A model generated the notes under the pieces. The model worked only from the letters and a program-made list of their open reading frames with translations. It ran no database searches and was not told the origin of the DNA. This document shows positions 45,987-54,406 of a DNA stretch of 64,000 bases, one piece after another. Where the stretch lies: the NCBI RefSeq assembly GCF_002210165.1, contig NZ_AQQP01000014.1, forward strand, positions 62,001 through 126,000, given 5' to 3'. The stretch comes from Phaeobacter sp. 22II1-1F12B (lineage in GTDB: Bacteria > Pseudomonadota > Alphaproteobacteria > Rhodobacterales > Rhodobacteraceae). Both the position numbers and the translations under genes were made by a program. Position 1 is the first letter of the stretch. Each line of letters begins with the position of its first letter.

Positions 45987-46409
45987 TCAGGCGAACTGGC
46001 CCAAAGCCTTGTCGAGCGCAGGGACGCGCATAGCATAGGCGCCACTGCCCAGCAGTACCACGGCAACCTGTGCAACGGTCCAGAACAGCGGGTATTCCCA
46101 TCCGCCACCTTCGCCGGAAAAGCTCCAGCCATTGCCGGAATGCGCCCAGGTCGCGCCCAGCAGCACGGGAATGAGCGCGAGCGATACGACACGTGTGCCG
46201 ATCCCGAGGATCAGCGCGGCCCCGCCAGCGAGTTCGGCAAGGATCGTCAGGTAGGCAAGAAAGCCCGGCAGTCCGAGGCTTTCGAAATATCCCACCGTAC
46301 CGGGGACGGTGAATACGAGTACTTTCATCAAGCCGTGGGCAACAAAGAGGATGCCGGTGCTGACGCGTAATGCGAAGGCGGCGAAGTCTGCCGAAGTCTG
46401 AGAATTCAT
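45987..46409 (-). CDS. DoxX-family integral membrane protein
   Basis: A 140-residue DoxX-like protein with four predicted helices (ALRVSTGILFVAHGLMKVLVF; FLAYLTILAELAGGAALILGIG; VVSLALIPVLLGATWAH; LFWTVAQVAVVLLGSGAYAM). The segment HGLMKV after the first helix and the loop HSGNGWSFSGEGGGWEYP are typical of this family. GGAGAAG precedes the ATG. Function in the family is poorly defined; some members take part in respiratory or thiol-redox complexes. Encoded with the DODA-like dioxygenase under probable LysR control. Confidence 0.85.
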   Translation of the reverse strand: MNSQTSADFAAFALRVSTGILFVAHGLMKVLVFTVPGTVGYFESLGLPGFLAYLTILAELAGGAALILGIGTRVVSLALIPVLLGATWAHSGNGWSFSGEGGGWEYPLFWTVAQVAVVLLGSGAYAMRVPALDKALGQFA

Positions 46410-46524
46410 CTGTCTTCTCCTGAATAAGGTTCGGCATCCGCCGGAACCGGTTTTGGTTTAGTCAGCCTTTGGGCTGCTTGTTCTGAACAGGACTTAGGAC
46501 TTGAACGCTTTCAACAAAATGGCG

Positions 46525-46551
46525 AATTTGGTGAATGACTATCTACAAATT
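46525..46551. promoter_or_regulatory. Inverted repeat, candidate LysR operator
   Basis: AATTTG (46525-46530) and CAAATT (46546-46551) are perfect arms 15 bp apart in the region between the divergent DoxX and LysR genes, about 20 bp before the LysR start. The spacing fits a LysR dimer site and an autorepressing position. Confidence 0.55.
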
Positions 46552-46571
46552 ATTCCTAAATGGAGCGCGGT

Positions 46572-47480
46572 ATGGATCTTGTAGACGAATTGCGGGCCTT
46601 TGTTGCGACGGCGCAGACCGGTTCCTTTACCGCTGCGGCAGATCAGCTTGGCGTATCGAACCGGCTGACATCCAAATATGTTGCCGAGCTGGAAGAACGT
46701 CTTGGCGTACGTCTCCTTCAACGTACCACGCGCAAGGTCGGGCTGACGCCGGGCGGAGAAACCCTGCTCGCGCAGGCGCCGGCCTTGCTCGATGATCTCG
46801 ACGATCTGCTGGCAGAGGTTGCGGAAGAGTCGAGGGGGCTGTCGGGGACAATCCGGATTTCGGCACCGGTCACGCTGGGCGAAGTCTACGTCAGTGACAT
46901 GCTTGGGCGTTTCGCCCGTGCGAACCCGGGGCTGACGCTTGATCTCAGGCTGGGAGACCATTTCGTTGATCTTGCCTCCGAAGGGATTGATCTTGCTTTT
47001 CGGCTGGGGCGGTCCGACATGCTTTCCCTCAAGGCGCGCAAGCTTGCGACATTTTCGAGTATCGTCGTCGCCAGCCCCGCCTATCTGCAAGAGTACGATG
47101 CGCCTCAGAGACCAGAGGATCTTGCGGGACATAGCTGTATCATCGACACGAACCGGCGGAATCCGCGTCGCTGGACCTTTCGGCGGGGGGCGGACGAACA
47201 TGTGGCGAATGTGCGCGGCCAGTTCATGGTCAATTCCGCTCAGGCGGCTGCGGGGCTGGCCCGCGATGGCATGGGCATCGCCTACGTCCCGCGTTTCGCG
47301 CTTTTCGACGCCGTCGAACGCGGCGATCTGGTGCATCTGTTGCCGGATCATGACGGCGAAACAGGCGTCTTGAACGCGGTTTATCTTGAAGGGCGTGCGC
47401 TGCCTCGGAAGGTGCGCATGCTGATTGATTTTGCCGCCGCCGACATCCGTTCGGCCGAGTTGTTCTTTGGCGCGGATTGA
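46572..47480 (+). CDS. LysR-family transcriptional regulator
   Basis: A 302-residue LysR regulator of the AaeR/DmlR-like branch. Start at 46572 (MDLVDELRAF) has GGAG six bases upstream; an ATG at 46560 is possible. Helix-turn-helix: GSFTAAADQLGVSNRLTSKYVAELEERLG (about 17-45). The effector domain has ISAPVTLGEVYVSDML, LDLRLGDHFVDLASEGIDLAFRLG and AAAGLARDGMGIAYVPRFAL. Divergent from the DoxX/dioxygenase unit, its likely target. It ends 9 bp before the convergent SulP gene stop. Confidence 0.88.
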   Translation: MDLVDELRAFVATAQTGSFTAAADQLGVSNRLTSKYVAELEERLGVRLLQRTTRKVGLTPGGETLLAQAPALLDDLDDLLAEVAEESRGLSGTIRISAPVTLGEVYVSDMLGRFARANPGLTLDLRLGDHFVDLASEGIDLAFRLGRSDMLSLKARKLATFSSIVVASPAYLQEYDAPQRPEDLAGHSCIIDTNRRNPRRWTFRRGADEHVANVRGQFMVNSAQAAAGLARDGMGIAYVPRFALFDAVERGDLVHLLPDHDGETGVLNAVYLEGRALPRKVRMLIDFAAADIRSAELFFGAD

Positions 47481-47489
47481 GGTCGTCCT

Positions 47490-49286
47490 TTACCGGGTTT
47501 GACGTACCGGGCGCTCGGGCGAGGGGCGCGAAGCGTCGATTTCGGGCATTTGCGAGCGGTCGGCGCTGTCGGTGACCTCTGGCGCCAGTTTGGCCATCGC
47601 TTCGTGATGTGACAGGAAGATATCGCCAGTCAGATCGTCAATGAGCGCGGAGCGGGCGAGCCGGTCCATCACCGGGCCTTTCACCTCGGACAGGTGCAGG
47701 TCGATCTTCTGGTCCGCTAGCCGGTGGATGATGAGTTCGAGGCTTTCCAGTGCACTCGCGTCGATGGAGTTCACCGCGACAAGGTTCAGCACGAGGTGAC
47801 GCAGATTGGGGCGTTCGGCGACAGCGCGCTGGATGATGTCCTCGACTGCGCGGGCATTGCCGAACCACAGGCTTTCGTCGATCCGCAGGGACAGAACCGT
47901 TTCGGAACAGGCGACGTCATGGCGCAGGATATTGCGGTAATGCCGGGTACCGGGGACCTGACCGATTTCCGCGACATGCGGGCGGGCAGAGCGCCAGAGA
48001 TGCAGCAGGAGCGATAGCCCGACGCCGGTGATAATCCCGGCCTCAACCCCGATGGCGAGTGTCACGAGGATTGTGCCCAGCATGGCGGCGAAGTCGAAGG
48101 GCGAATAGCGTAGGGTCCGCCGCAGGGTGCCAAGATCGACGAGGCTCAGCACGGCGACGATGATGGTCGCCGCGAGAACTGCGGTAGGCAGGTGTTTCAG
48201 CAGGGGCGTCAGGAAGAGCGAGGCCAGCGCGATGCCGATGGCGGTAAAAGCGCCTGCTGCAGGCGTTTCAGCCCCGGCATCGAAATTCACGACCGAACGG
48301 GCAAACCCACCGGTAACAGGGTATCCGCCGGAAAAAGCCGATGCGAGGTTGGAGACACCCAGTCCGATCAGTTCCTGATCGGGTCGGATGGACTGACGGC
48401 GCTTGGCCGCGAGCGTTTGGGCCACTGAAACGGATTCCACGAAGCCGATGACGGATATCAGGAACGCGGCGGGGAGAAGATCACGCCACAGAGCCGCGTC
48501 GAACAAAGGAAGGCTCAGGTTTGGCAGTCCTTGCGGGATGTCCCCGACCACGGAAACACCGCGCTCTTCCAGACCCAGCAGAATGACGGTCAGAATGGAA
48601 ACCACGATGGCAAGAACCGGACCCGTCCGCGCAAGCATGGCTGCGGCGCCGGTGGGCAATCCAATTCTTTCCAGCAGGGGTTTCAGCGACGAACGCGACC
48701 AGAACAGGAAACCAGTGGCAAGTGCGCCAATTAAAAGCGTCGGAACGTTCGTATTGCCGATATTGCCGCCAAGCGAGGCGGCCAGTTCCAGCAGGTTGTG
48801 ACCGCCCGCGTCGATCCCGAGGATATGCCGCAGCTGGCTGGCCGCGATCAGAATGCCTGACGCGGTTATGAACCCCGAAATGACGGGGTGTGACAGCAGG
48901 TTGGCGACAAAGCCAAGCCGGAAAATCCCCATGGCAAGGAGCATCAGTCCGGACAGGGTCGCAAGGGCGATGGCCGCGGCGATATAGCGCTCGCTTCCCG
49001 GCGGGGCGACGGCTCCGGCCGCGGTGGCCGTGAGCAGCGAAACCACCGCTACGGGCCCGACGGCGAGCGTCCGGCTGGTTCCGAAAATGGCGTAGGCGAC
49101 CAAGGGCAGGATCGAAGCGTAAAGCCCAACGACGGGCGGAAGCCCTGCAAGCATCGCATAGGCTAGCGATTGCGGTATCAGCATGACCGTCACGATGACG
49201 GCGGCAAGCCCGTCGTTATAAAAGCTCTGCCTTGTATATTGGCTTCCCCATTCGAAAACCGGCAGATAGGTCGCCAGGCGTCTCAT
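47490..49286 (-). CDS. SulP-family anion transporter with STAS domain
   Basis: A 598-residue SulP/SLC26-type transporter. About residues 1-420 are membrane helices, with the family signature LIPQSLAYAMLAGLPPVVGLYAS (37-59) and RTLAVGPVAVVSLL. Residues about 440-560 are a cytoplasmic STAS domain (SIDASALESLELII). Last gene of the operon persulfide dioxygenase-rhodanese-SulP; it starts 3 bp after the rhodanese stop. In that setting it probably moves sulfate, sulfite or another sulfur oxyanion made by sulfide oxidation. Direction of transport cannot be inferred. Confidence 0.9.
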   Translation of the reverse strand: MRRLATYLPVFEWGSQYTRQSFYNDGLAAVIVTVMLIPQSLAYAMLAGLPPVVGLYASILPLVAYAIFGTSRTLAVGPVAVVSLLTATAAGAVAPPGSERYIAAAIALATLSGLMLLAMGIFRLGFVANLLSHPVISGFITASGILIAASQLRHILGIDAGGHNLLELAASLGGNIGNTNVPTLLIGALATGFLFWSRSSLKPLLERIGLPTGAAAMLARTGPVLAIVVSILTVILLGLEERGVSVVGDIPQGLPNLSLPLFDAALWRDLLPAAFLISVIGFVESVSVAQTLAAKRRQSIRPDQELIGLGVSNLASAFSGGYPVTGGFARSVVNFDAGAETPAAGAFTAIGIALASLFLTPLLKHLPTAVLAATIIVAVLSLVDLGTLRRTLRYSPFDFAAMLGTILVTLAIGVEAGIITGVGLSLLLHLWRSARPHVAEIGQVPGTRHYRNILRHDVACSETVLSLRIDESLWFGNARAVEDIIQRAVAERPNLRHLVLNLVAVNSIDASALESLELIIHRLADQKIDLHLSEVKGPVMDRLARSALIDDLTGDIFLSHHEAMAKLAPEVTDSADRSQMPEIDASRPSPERPVRQTR

Positions 49287-49289
49287 GGT

Positions 49290-49673
49290 TTACTCTTCCA
49301 CCGGCAGGCCTGCGGATTTCCATCCGGCAATGCCGCCCTGAATGACCTTGGCGTCATAGCCCATGTCGCGCAGGGTATCGGCGGCAAGGGCGGCACGGCC
49401 ACCAGCGGCGCAAAGCACCAGGATCGGCGCGTTGCCGCGGCGGTCGACCAGCCCCGGCTCGGCCGTATCGAGGCTAGAATCGGCCCGGGTTTCAAGAATG
49501 CCGCGCGGCACGTTCAGGGCCCCGGCGATGCTGCCGACCGTTTCAAGTTCCCCCGGTTCCCGGACATCGAGGATGAGACCGCCGCCAGCGGCCATCGTGT
49601 TGGCTTCGTCAGGGCTTATGGTTTCGACGCGCGTGTTGGCGTCTGCAACAAGATCTTTCATCGTGCGTGTCAT
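49290..49673 (-). CDS. Rhodanese-domain sulfurtransferase
   Basis: A 127-residue single-domain rhodanese. The active-site loop CAAGGRA carries the catalytic Cys (about residue 85), preceded by VDRRGNAPILVL; the N-terminal part has LILDVREPGELETVG. AGGAG lies 6 bases before the ATG at 49673 and overlaps the stop of the upstream gene. It would transfer sulfane sulfur between low-molecular persulfide and thiosulfate in sulfide detoxification, together with the upstream persulfide dioxygenase. Confidence 0.9.
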   Translation of the reverse strand: MTRTMKDLVADANTRVETISPDEANTMAAGGGLILDVREPGELETVGSIAGALNVPRGILETRADSSLDTAEPGLVDRRGNAPILVLCAAGGRAALAADTLRDMGYDAKVIQGGIAGWKSAGLPVEE

Positions 49674-49682
49674 GGGGTGCTC

Positions 49683-50600
49683 CTAGAATTTGTTCGTGGG
49701 CAGTTTGAGATAGGAATGGCCGTCATCCTCGGCAGGGGGCAGGCGCCCGCCGCGCAGGTTGATCTGAAGCGCCGCCAGAATGCGGTCGGGCAGGGCAAGC
49801 GTCGCGTCACGATCATTGCGCCGTTTGATCCATTCTTCGCGCGAGGTGCCGTCGCGGACGTGCTCGTTGTTCGCCTTGTGCTCGGCGACCGTGGCTTCCC
49901 ACATGGGTTCGTCCCGGTCCTTGGCGCCATAGTCATGTCCGACAAAAAGCCGGGTATCCGCAGGCAGCGACAGGATTTCCTGGATCGAATCCCAGAGTTC
50001 TCCGGTGCTGCCGCCGGGGAAATCGGCGCGCGATGTGCCCACATCCGGCTGCATGAGCGTATCATGTGTGAAGGCGGCGTCGCCGCACACGTAGGTGATC
50101 GAGCCGAGCGTGTGTCCGGGCGACAGGATCACGCCAAGTTCCAGATCGCCGAGAGGGATTTTGTCGCCCTCTGCGAGCAGACGATCAAAGTCGCGATCGG
50201 GATCGAACGCATCGGGCAGGTTGTAGATGTCCGACCAGATGGCCGCGATGTCAGGCAGTTTTGACCCGATTGCGTTGGGCGCTCCGGTGTGTTCCTTCAA
50301 ATGTGCCGAGGCCATCACGTGATCCGCGTGAGGATGGGTGTCGAGAACCCATTCAACTGTCAGCCCGTTCTCGGCGACCAGTTCAAGAACCTGATCCATG
50401 CTTTCCGTCGAGAAGCGATAGTTCTTGGGGTCGAAGTTCCACGCGACATCAATCAGCGCGGCCTTTTTCGTGGCAGGATCCGCGCAGATATACTGAATGG
50501 AGCCGGTATCCGGTTCGTAAATGCCCCAGACATCCGGGCTTGCAGGACCGTTGGACGCCGATTTACGTACGATCCGCTGCTTAAGTTTCGAAGTGCTCAT
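49683..50600 (-). CDS. MBL-fold persulfide dioxygenase (ETHE1/Blh-like)
   Basis: A 305-residue metallo-beta-lactamase-fold protein. Start at 50600 (MSTSKLKQRIVRK), after a GGAG; an upstream in-frame extension of 20 residues lies in the promoter region. The metal motif DTHPHADHVMAS (H-x-H-x-D-H) is at about residues 97-108, with later ligands in LSPGHTLGSITYVCGDAAFTHDTL and VGHDYGAKDR. This matches the glutathione-persulfide dioxygenase branch (mononuclear iron) that makes sulfite. Head of an operon with rhodanese and SulP, divergent from a persulfide-sensing ArsR-type repressor. Confidence 0.88.
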   Translation of the reverse strand: MSTSKLKQRIVRKSASNGPASPDVWGIYEPDTGSIQYICADPATKKAALIDVAWNFDPKNYRFSTESMDQVLELVAENGLTVEWVLDTHPHADHVMASAHLKEHTGAPNAIGSKLPDIAAIWSDIYNLPDAFDPDRDFDRLLAEGDKIPLGDLELGVILSPGHTLGSITYVCGDAAFTHDTLMQPDVGTSRADFPGGSTGELWDSIQEILSLPADTRLFVGHDYGAKDRDEPMWEATVAEHKANNEHVRDGTSREEWIKRRNDRDATLALPDRILAALQINLRGGRLPPAEDDGHSYLKLPTNKF

Positions 50601-50664
50601 TCTGGTTCTCCGTTCCGGTTGGAAAGTTCGAACACGCCGGGCTTGCATCGCCCTGCGCAACTGT

Positions 50665-50690
50665 CATATATTAGCGATACCTAAATAAGG
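50665..50690. promoter_or_regulatory. Imperfect AT-rich palindrome, candidate BigR/SqrR operator
   Basis: The stretch ATATATTAG, CGATAC, CTAAATAAG has TTAG (50671-50674) and CTAA (50681-50684) as perfect core arms with AT-rich flanks, resembling the AT-rich palindromes bound by BigR/SqrR repressors. It lies between the divergent dioxygenase and regulator genes. Confidence 0.55.
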
Positions 50691-50703
50691 CAATGGTAAT
50701 GTA

Positions 50704-51033
50704 ATGGCGAATGGAAAAGAAATGTCGGTTGCCGCTCTTCAGGAGATGGCCGAGCATGTCGCCTCACGCCTGTCGCTTGTTTCAAATGCCAAGCGGCTGC
50801 TGATCCTGTGCGAGTTGGTCGGGGGCGAAAAGTCCGTGGGAATGCTGCAATCGGCGGTCGGGCTGAGCCAGTCCGCCCTGAGCCAGCATCTCGCAAAGCT
50901 GCGCGAGGCCGGGATGGTTAGCACGCGCCGCGAGGGGCAAACGATTTATTACAGCATTACGGACCCCGACCTCGATGTTCTGATGACGGCGCTTTACGAT
51001 GCTTTCTGCCGGGATGCGGGACCGGTGGCATAG
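50704..51033 (+). CDS. ArsR-family persulfide-responsive repressor (BigR/SqrR type)
   Basis: A 109-residue ArsR/SmtB-fold repressor. Helix-turn-helix: VGLSQSALSQHLAKLREAGMVSTRREG (about 52-78). It has only two cysteines, Cys36 (LLILCELV) and Cys102 (DAFCRDAG), 66 residues apart. That equals the spacing of the sulfide/persulfide-sensing pairs Cys41-Cys107 of SqrR and Cys42-Cys108 of BigR. It is divergent from the persulfide dioxygenase-rhodanese-SulP operon. Formation of a tetrasulfide bridge would release the operator and induce the operon. Confidence 0.88.
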   Translation: MANGKEMSVAALQEMAEHVASRLSLVSNAKRLLILCELVGGEKSVGMLQSAVGLSQSALSQHLAKLREAGMVSTRREGQTIYYSITDPDLDVLMTALYDAFCRDAGPVA

Positions 51034-51037
51034 ATCG

Positions 51038-51078
51038 AAAAAAAGAGCGCCACCCCGGGAGGGTAGCGCGCTTTTTTT
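51038..51078. terminator. Bidirectional rho-independent terminator
   Basis: An A run (51038-51044), GC-rich stem (AGCGC with GCGC, CACCC with GGGT) and a T run of seven (51072-51078). It separates the convergent ArsR-type gene and the molybdenum oxidoreductase operon. Confidence 0.85.
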
Positions 51079-51102
51079 GTTCGGGTATCGGATTGGTGAC
51101 GG

Positions 51103-53355
51103 TCAGGACAGCAATGCGTCTATGTGGATCGGATAGGAACTGATCCGTTTTCCGGTCGCATGCCAGACCGCGTTGGCGATTGCGCCGACGCTTCCCGTGA
51201 TGCCGATCTCGCCAACTCCCTTGATGCCAAGCGCGTTGACATAGGGGTCATCCTCATCGACGAGCAAAGCCTCGACATGCGGGGCATCCGCGCTCACGGG
51301 CACGTGGTAGCCAGCGAGGTCTGCGTTCAGAGGACGACCCGAGCGCAAATCGTGAATACCTTCCTCGTGCAGGGCGAAGCCGATCCCCCAGATCATACCG
51401 CCGGTGAGCTGGCTTTTGGCGAGGTGCGGGTTGATGATCCGCCCGGCTGCAAAGGCGCCGATCAATCGCGACACGCGGATCTGGAACAGGTCGGGGTCAA
51501 TCTTGACCTCGGCAAAGACGGCTCCGTGCGAAAACATCGCCCGCGCCTCTGCGTTGGCTGGATCGCGCCCGCCGGACCCCATCGCGTCGACCGTTTCCAG
51601 CCCGGCCCGTTCGAGAATGTCGGCGTAGCTTTCGCTGCGGCTTTCGTCATCAGCGCGGAACAATCGGCCCTCACGGGCCTCGACGCCTGTGTTCCCTGCG
51701 CCGAACAAAGGCGAGTCCGGGTCGGCAGTGGCCAGATCGGCGAGCTTTTGCACCGCGTTACTGCCGGCCTCGAACAGGGCACCCCCTGCCGAAGCGGTGT
51801 GCCCCGATCCCCCGGCAATGCCGCCATCTGGCTGATCGGAGGTGCCAGAGAGGAATTCGATCCTGTCCACCGGCAGTCCCACGCCATCAGCCGCGATCTG
51901 GGCAAGTGCGGTCCATGCGCCTTGCCCCATATCCGCGCCCGAGGTTTCGACCAGCGCCGTTCCATCCCGCCGAAGCGTTGCGCGGGCCTGTGCGGCAAAC
52001 ATCGGCGCGGGGAAAAGGGCGCTCCCCATGCCCCAGCCGACGAGCATGCCGTTTTCATCACGCATCTCTCCCGGTGCCAGGGGGCGATCCGACCATCCGA
52101 ATTTCTGCGCGGCAAGCTCATAGCATTCGCGCAGGGACTTGGCCGAAAACGATTTACCGCTGGCCGGGTCAGTTTCGGCATAGTTGCGCAGCCGGAATTC
52201 CAGCGGGTCCATGCCGACAGCTTCCGCCGCCTTGTCCATCGCGATTTCCAGCGCGGCGGAACCGGAGGCTTCACCCGGCGCGCGCATCGGGCCCGGTGTA
52301 CCGGTGTCGACCCTGACCGCCGAGTGCCGGGTGATGATTGCAGGGCTTGCATACATGTTCAGCGAGGCATTGCCTGCGCCTTCTATGAAATCATCAAAGC
52401 TGCTTGTGGCTGCAGTGGCTTCGTGTTCCAGCGCCTTGATCAAACCGTTCCCATCTGTGCCTATCCGCAGTTTCTGGCTGGTCGCGCCGCGATGCTGCAC
52501 GGGGCCGAACATCTGGTCCCGGCGAAGCACCAGTTTCACGGGCCGTCCCAGCATCCGCGCGGCAAGAATTGCGAGGATCTGCGGGCCGACGATGATTGCT
52601 TTTGAACCGAACCCACCACCAAGGAACGGGCTGCGCAGCGTGACATTTTCGGGCGGAATACCGAAATAACCAGCGAAGGCACCTCGCGCCATCTGGATGG
52701 CTTGATTTGGCGTGTCGATCACAAGGTGATCGCCGCTCCACTCTGCGACGATGGCGTGGGGTTCCATCGCATTGTGATATTGCGCGGGCGTATCCACCGA
52801 GGCGTCGATCCGATGCTCGGAGCCGGAGAAGCCGGCGTCGAAATTGCCCTTGCTGAAGGACGGATTACCCCCGATCCCAACGGCGGGCGGATCATAGGCC
52901 TCGCCGTTCTCGAAACCGATGCGTGCGGGCTCGGTTTCATATTCCGGGGCGAGGAGACGCGCACCTTCGGTTGCGGCCTCAAGCGTTTCTGCAACGACGA
53001 GCGCTATTGGCTGGCCCGCATAACGGACGGTTTTGTCCTGCAATGCTTCGATCCGCCAGGAAAACGGGTGCGATTTGCCGTCAGGGTCAAGGTGCAGCGC
53101 CGGGCGATTGTCAGGCGTGATGACCTCGATCACGCCGGGATGGGATTTCGCGGCTTCGACATTCAACGAAACCACCCGACCCCGAGCAATACCGGCAGAG
53201 GCAAAAACCGCGTGGGCAAGCCCGTCGGGGCGGTTATCAGCGGCATAGGTGGCTGCACCGGTGACCTTGGCAACCCCGTCGCGGCGGGTCATCGGCTGGC
53301 CGGAATTGGACCCGAGGCGGACGTGGCCCGCAGGTGTCTGAAGTGTATCAGGCAT
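51103..53355 (-). CDS. paoC: Aldehyde oxidoreductase molybdopterin-binding subunit (PaoC/xanthine dehydrogenase family)
   Basis: A 750-residue catalytic subunit. I chose the ATG at 53355 (MPDTLQTPAG), overlapping the FAD-subunit stop by 8 bp. Landmarks: RRDGVAKVTGAATYAADN, HNAMEPHAIVAEWSGD, FLGGGFGSKAIIVGPQ, MRAPGEASGSAALEIAMDK and the catalytic Glu in KGVGEIGITGSVGAIANA. It lacks the CO dehydrogenase loop with Cys, so it is not a CoxL. The three-subunit order iron-sulfur, FAD, molybdenum and the 4Fe-4S motif of the FAD subunit match PaoABC, which oxidises aromatic and other aldehydes. Confidence 0.88.
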   Translation of the reverse strand: MPDTLQTPAGHVRLGSNSGQPMTRRDGVAKVTGAATYAADNRPDGLAHAVFASAGIARGRVVSLNVEAAKSHPGVIEVITPDNRPALHLDPDGKSHPFSWRIEALQDKTVRYAGQPIALVVAETLEAATEGARLLAPEYETEPARIGFENGEAYDPPAVGIGGNPSFSKGNFDAGFSGSEHRIDASVDTPAQYHNAMEPHAIVAEWSGDHLVIDTPNQAIQMARGAFAGYFGIPPENVTLRSPFLGGGFGSKAIIVGPQILAILAARMLGRPVKLVLRRDQMFGPVQHRGATSQKLRIGTDGNGLIKALEHEATAATSSFDDFIEGAGNASLNMYASPAIITRHSAVRVDTGTPGPMRAPGEASGSAALEIAMDKAAEAVGMDPLEFRLRNYAETDPASGKSFSAKSLRECYELAAQKFGWSDRPLAPGEMRDENGMLVGWGMGSALFPAPMFAAQARATLRRDGTALVETSGADMGQGAWTALAQIAADGVGLPVDRIEFLSGTSDQPDGGIAGGSGHTASAGGALFEAGSNAVQKLADLATADPDSPLFGAGNTGVEAREGRLFRADDESRSESYADILERAGLETVDAMGSGGRDPANAEARAMFSHGAVFAEVKIDPDLFQIRVSRLIGAFAAGRIINPHLAKSQLTGGMIWGIGFALHEEGIHDLRSGRPLNADLAGYHVPVSADAPHVEALLVDEDDPYVNALGIKGVGEIGITGSVGAIANAVWHATGKRISSYPIHIDALLS

Positions 53356-54406
53356 GGGCGGTGGCTCCTTCGGAAGAGGTGAAAACGGATGCGGGCAGGG
53401 CGGGGACGCGATCCGGTGTGCCCTTGGCCGCAAGGGTCAGCGCGCGGGTTAGCACGCGCGTGGCCAGCGTAATCTTGAACGCATTGTCACCAGAGGGGGA
53501 CGCTTCTTTCAGGGCGATCTGGGCGGCCTCGGCAAAGGCGTCGGGTTCGGCCTTCTTACCTTTCAGAAAGGTTTCAGCTTCGGCCGCGCGCCACGGCCGG
53601 GCTGCAACGGCCCCAAGAGCAATGCGGGCTTCGGCAATTGTCTCCTGCTCCATGCGCAGCATGGCCGCGGCTGAAACCAGGGCAAAGGCAAAGGAGGTCC
53701 GCTCGCGCAGTTTCAGGTAGCGTGAATGGCCGGCGAATGCGGATGCCTCGGCAGGCAGGCGCAGAGCGGTGATCATTTCGCCGTGCTTGAGAGCAATCCC
53801 GCCAGCACTGTCTGTTCCGGGCAATTCGTGCAGCGAGGCAAGATCCACCTCGCGGCTACCATCCGGACCCTCAATCTCGACGACTGCGCCCAAGGCCGCA
53901 AGTGGAACGCAGAAATCCGAAGGGTGCGTGGCAATGCAGGAGGGCGTCCAGCCCAGCACCGCATGAGAACGATTATGACCCTCGAGCGCATCGCAACCGG
54001 CACCCGGCGCGCGTCGGTTGCAGTGGCTGAGCGGGTCTTGGAAATAGGCGCAGCGCGTTTCCTGCATGAGGTTGCCGCCAACCGTCGCCGCGTTCCTCAG
54101 CTGCGGCGACGCGCCGGACAACAGCGCTTCTGATACGGCGGGAAAGGCAGCCGAAAAGGCCGGGTTCCGCGCCAGATCAGCGTTGCGCACCATGGCCCCG
54201 ATCCGGACGGACCCGTCTTCAAGCCAGTCGATCCGGTCAAGTCCCGGCAAACGCGTGATGTCGATGACCTTGCCGGGCGCGACGACGCCGATCTTCATCA
54301 GGTCCAGCAAGTTGGTGCCCCCGGCAAGATAGGCGGCACCCGCTTCGGAGGCGGCGGCAACAGCCTCGGCGACCGAGCCGGGACGGATGTAATCGAAACG
54401 GTTCAT
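53348..54406 (-). CDS. paoB: Aldehyde oxidoreductase FAD subunit with extra [4Fe-4S] motif (PaoB-like)
   Basis: A 352-residue flavoprotein subunit. I chose the ATG at 54406 (MNRFDYIRPGS), which overlaps the iron-sulfur subunit stop by 4 bp. FAD motifs YLAGGTNLLDLMKIG and TVGGNLMQETRC are present. It contains a Cys-rich insertion (RCAYFQD, HCNRRAPGAGCDALEG) like the [4Fe-4S]-binding segment that distinguishes PaoB from ordinary xanthine dehydrogenase FAD subunits. Electrons probably leave through this subunit to a ferredoxin or oxygen. Confidence 0.88.
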   Translation of the reverse strand: MNRFDYIRPGSVAEAVAAASEAGAAYLAGGTNLLDLMKIGVVAPGKVIDITRLPGLDRIDWLEDGSVRIGAMVRNADLARNPAFSAAFPAVSEALLSGASPQLRNAATVGGNLMQETRCAYFQDPLSHCNRRAPGAGCDALEGHNRSHAVLGWTPSCIATHPSDFCVPLAALGAVVEIEGPDGSREVDLASLHELPGTDSAGGIALKHGEMITALRLPAEASAFAGHSRYLKLRERTSFAFALVSAAAMLRMEQETIAEARIALGAVAARPWRAAEAETFLKGKKAEPDAFAEAAQIALKEASPSGDNAFKITLATRVLTRALTLAAKGTPDRVPALPASVFTSSEGATAHA

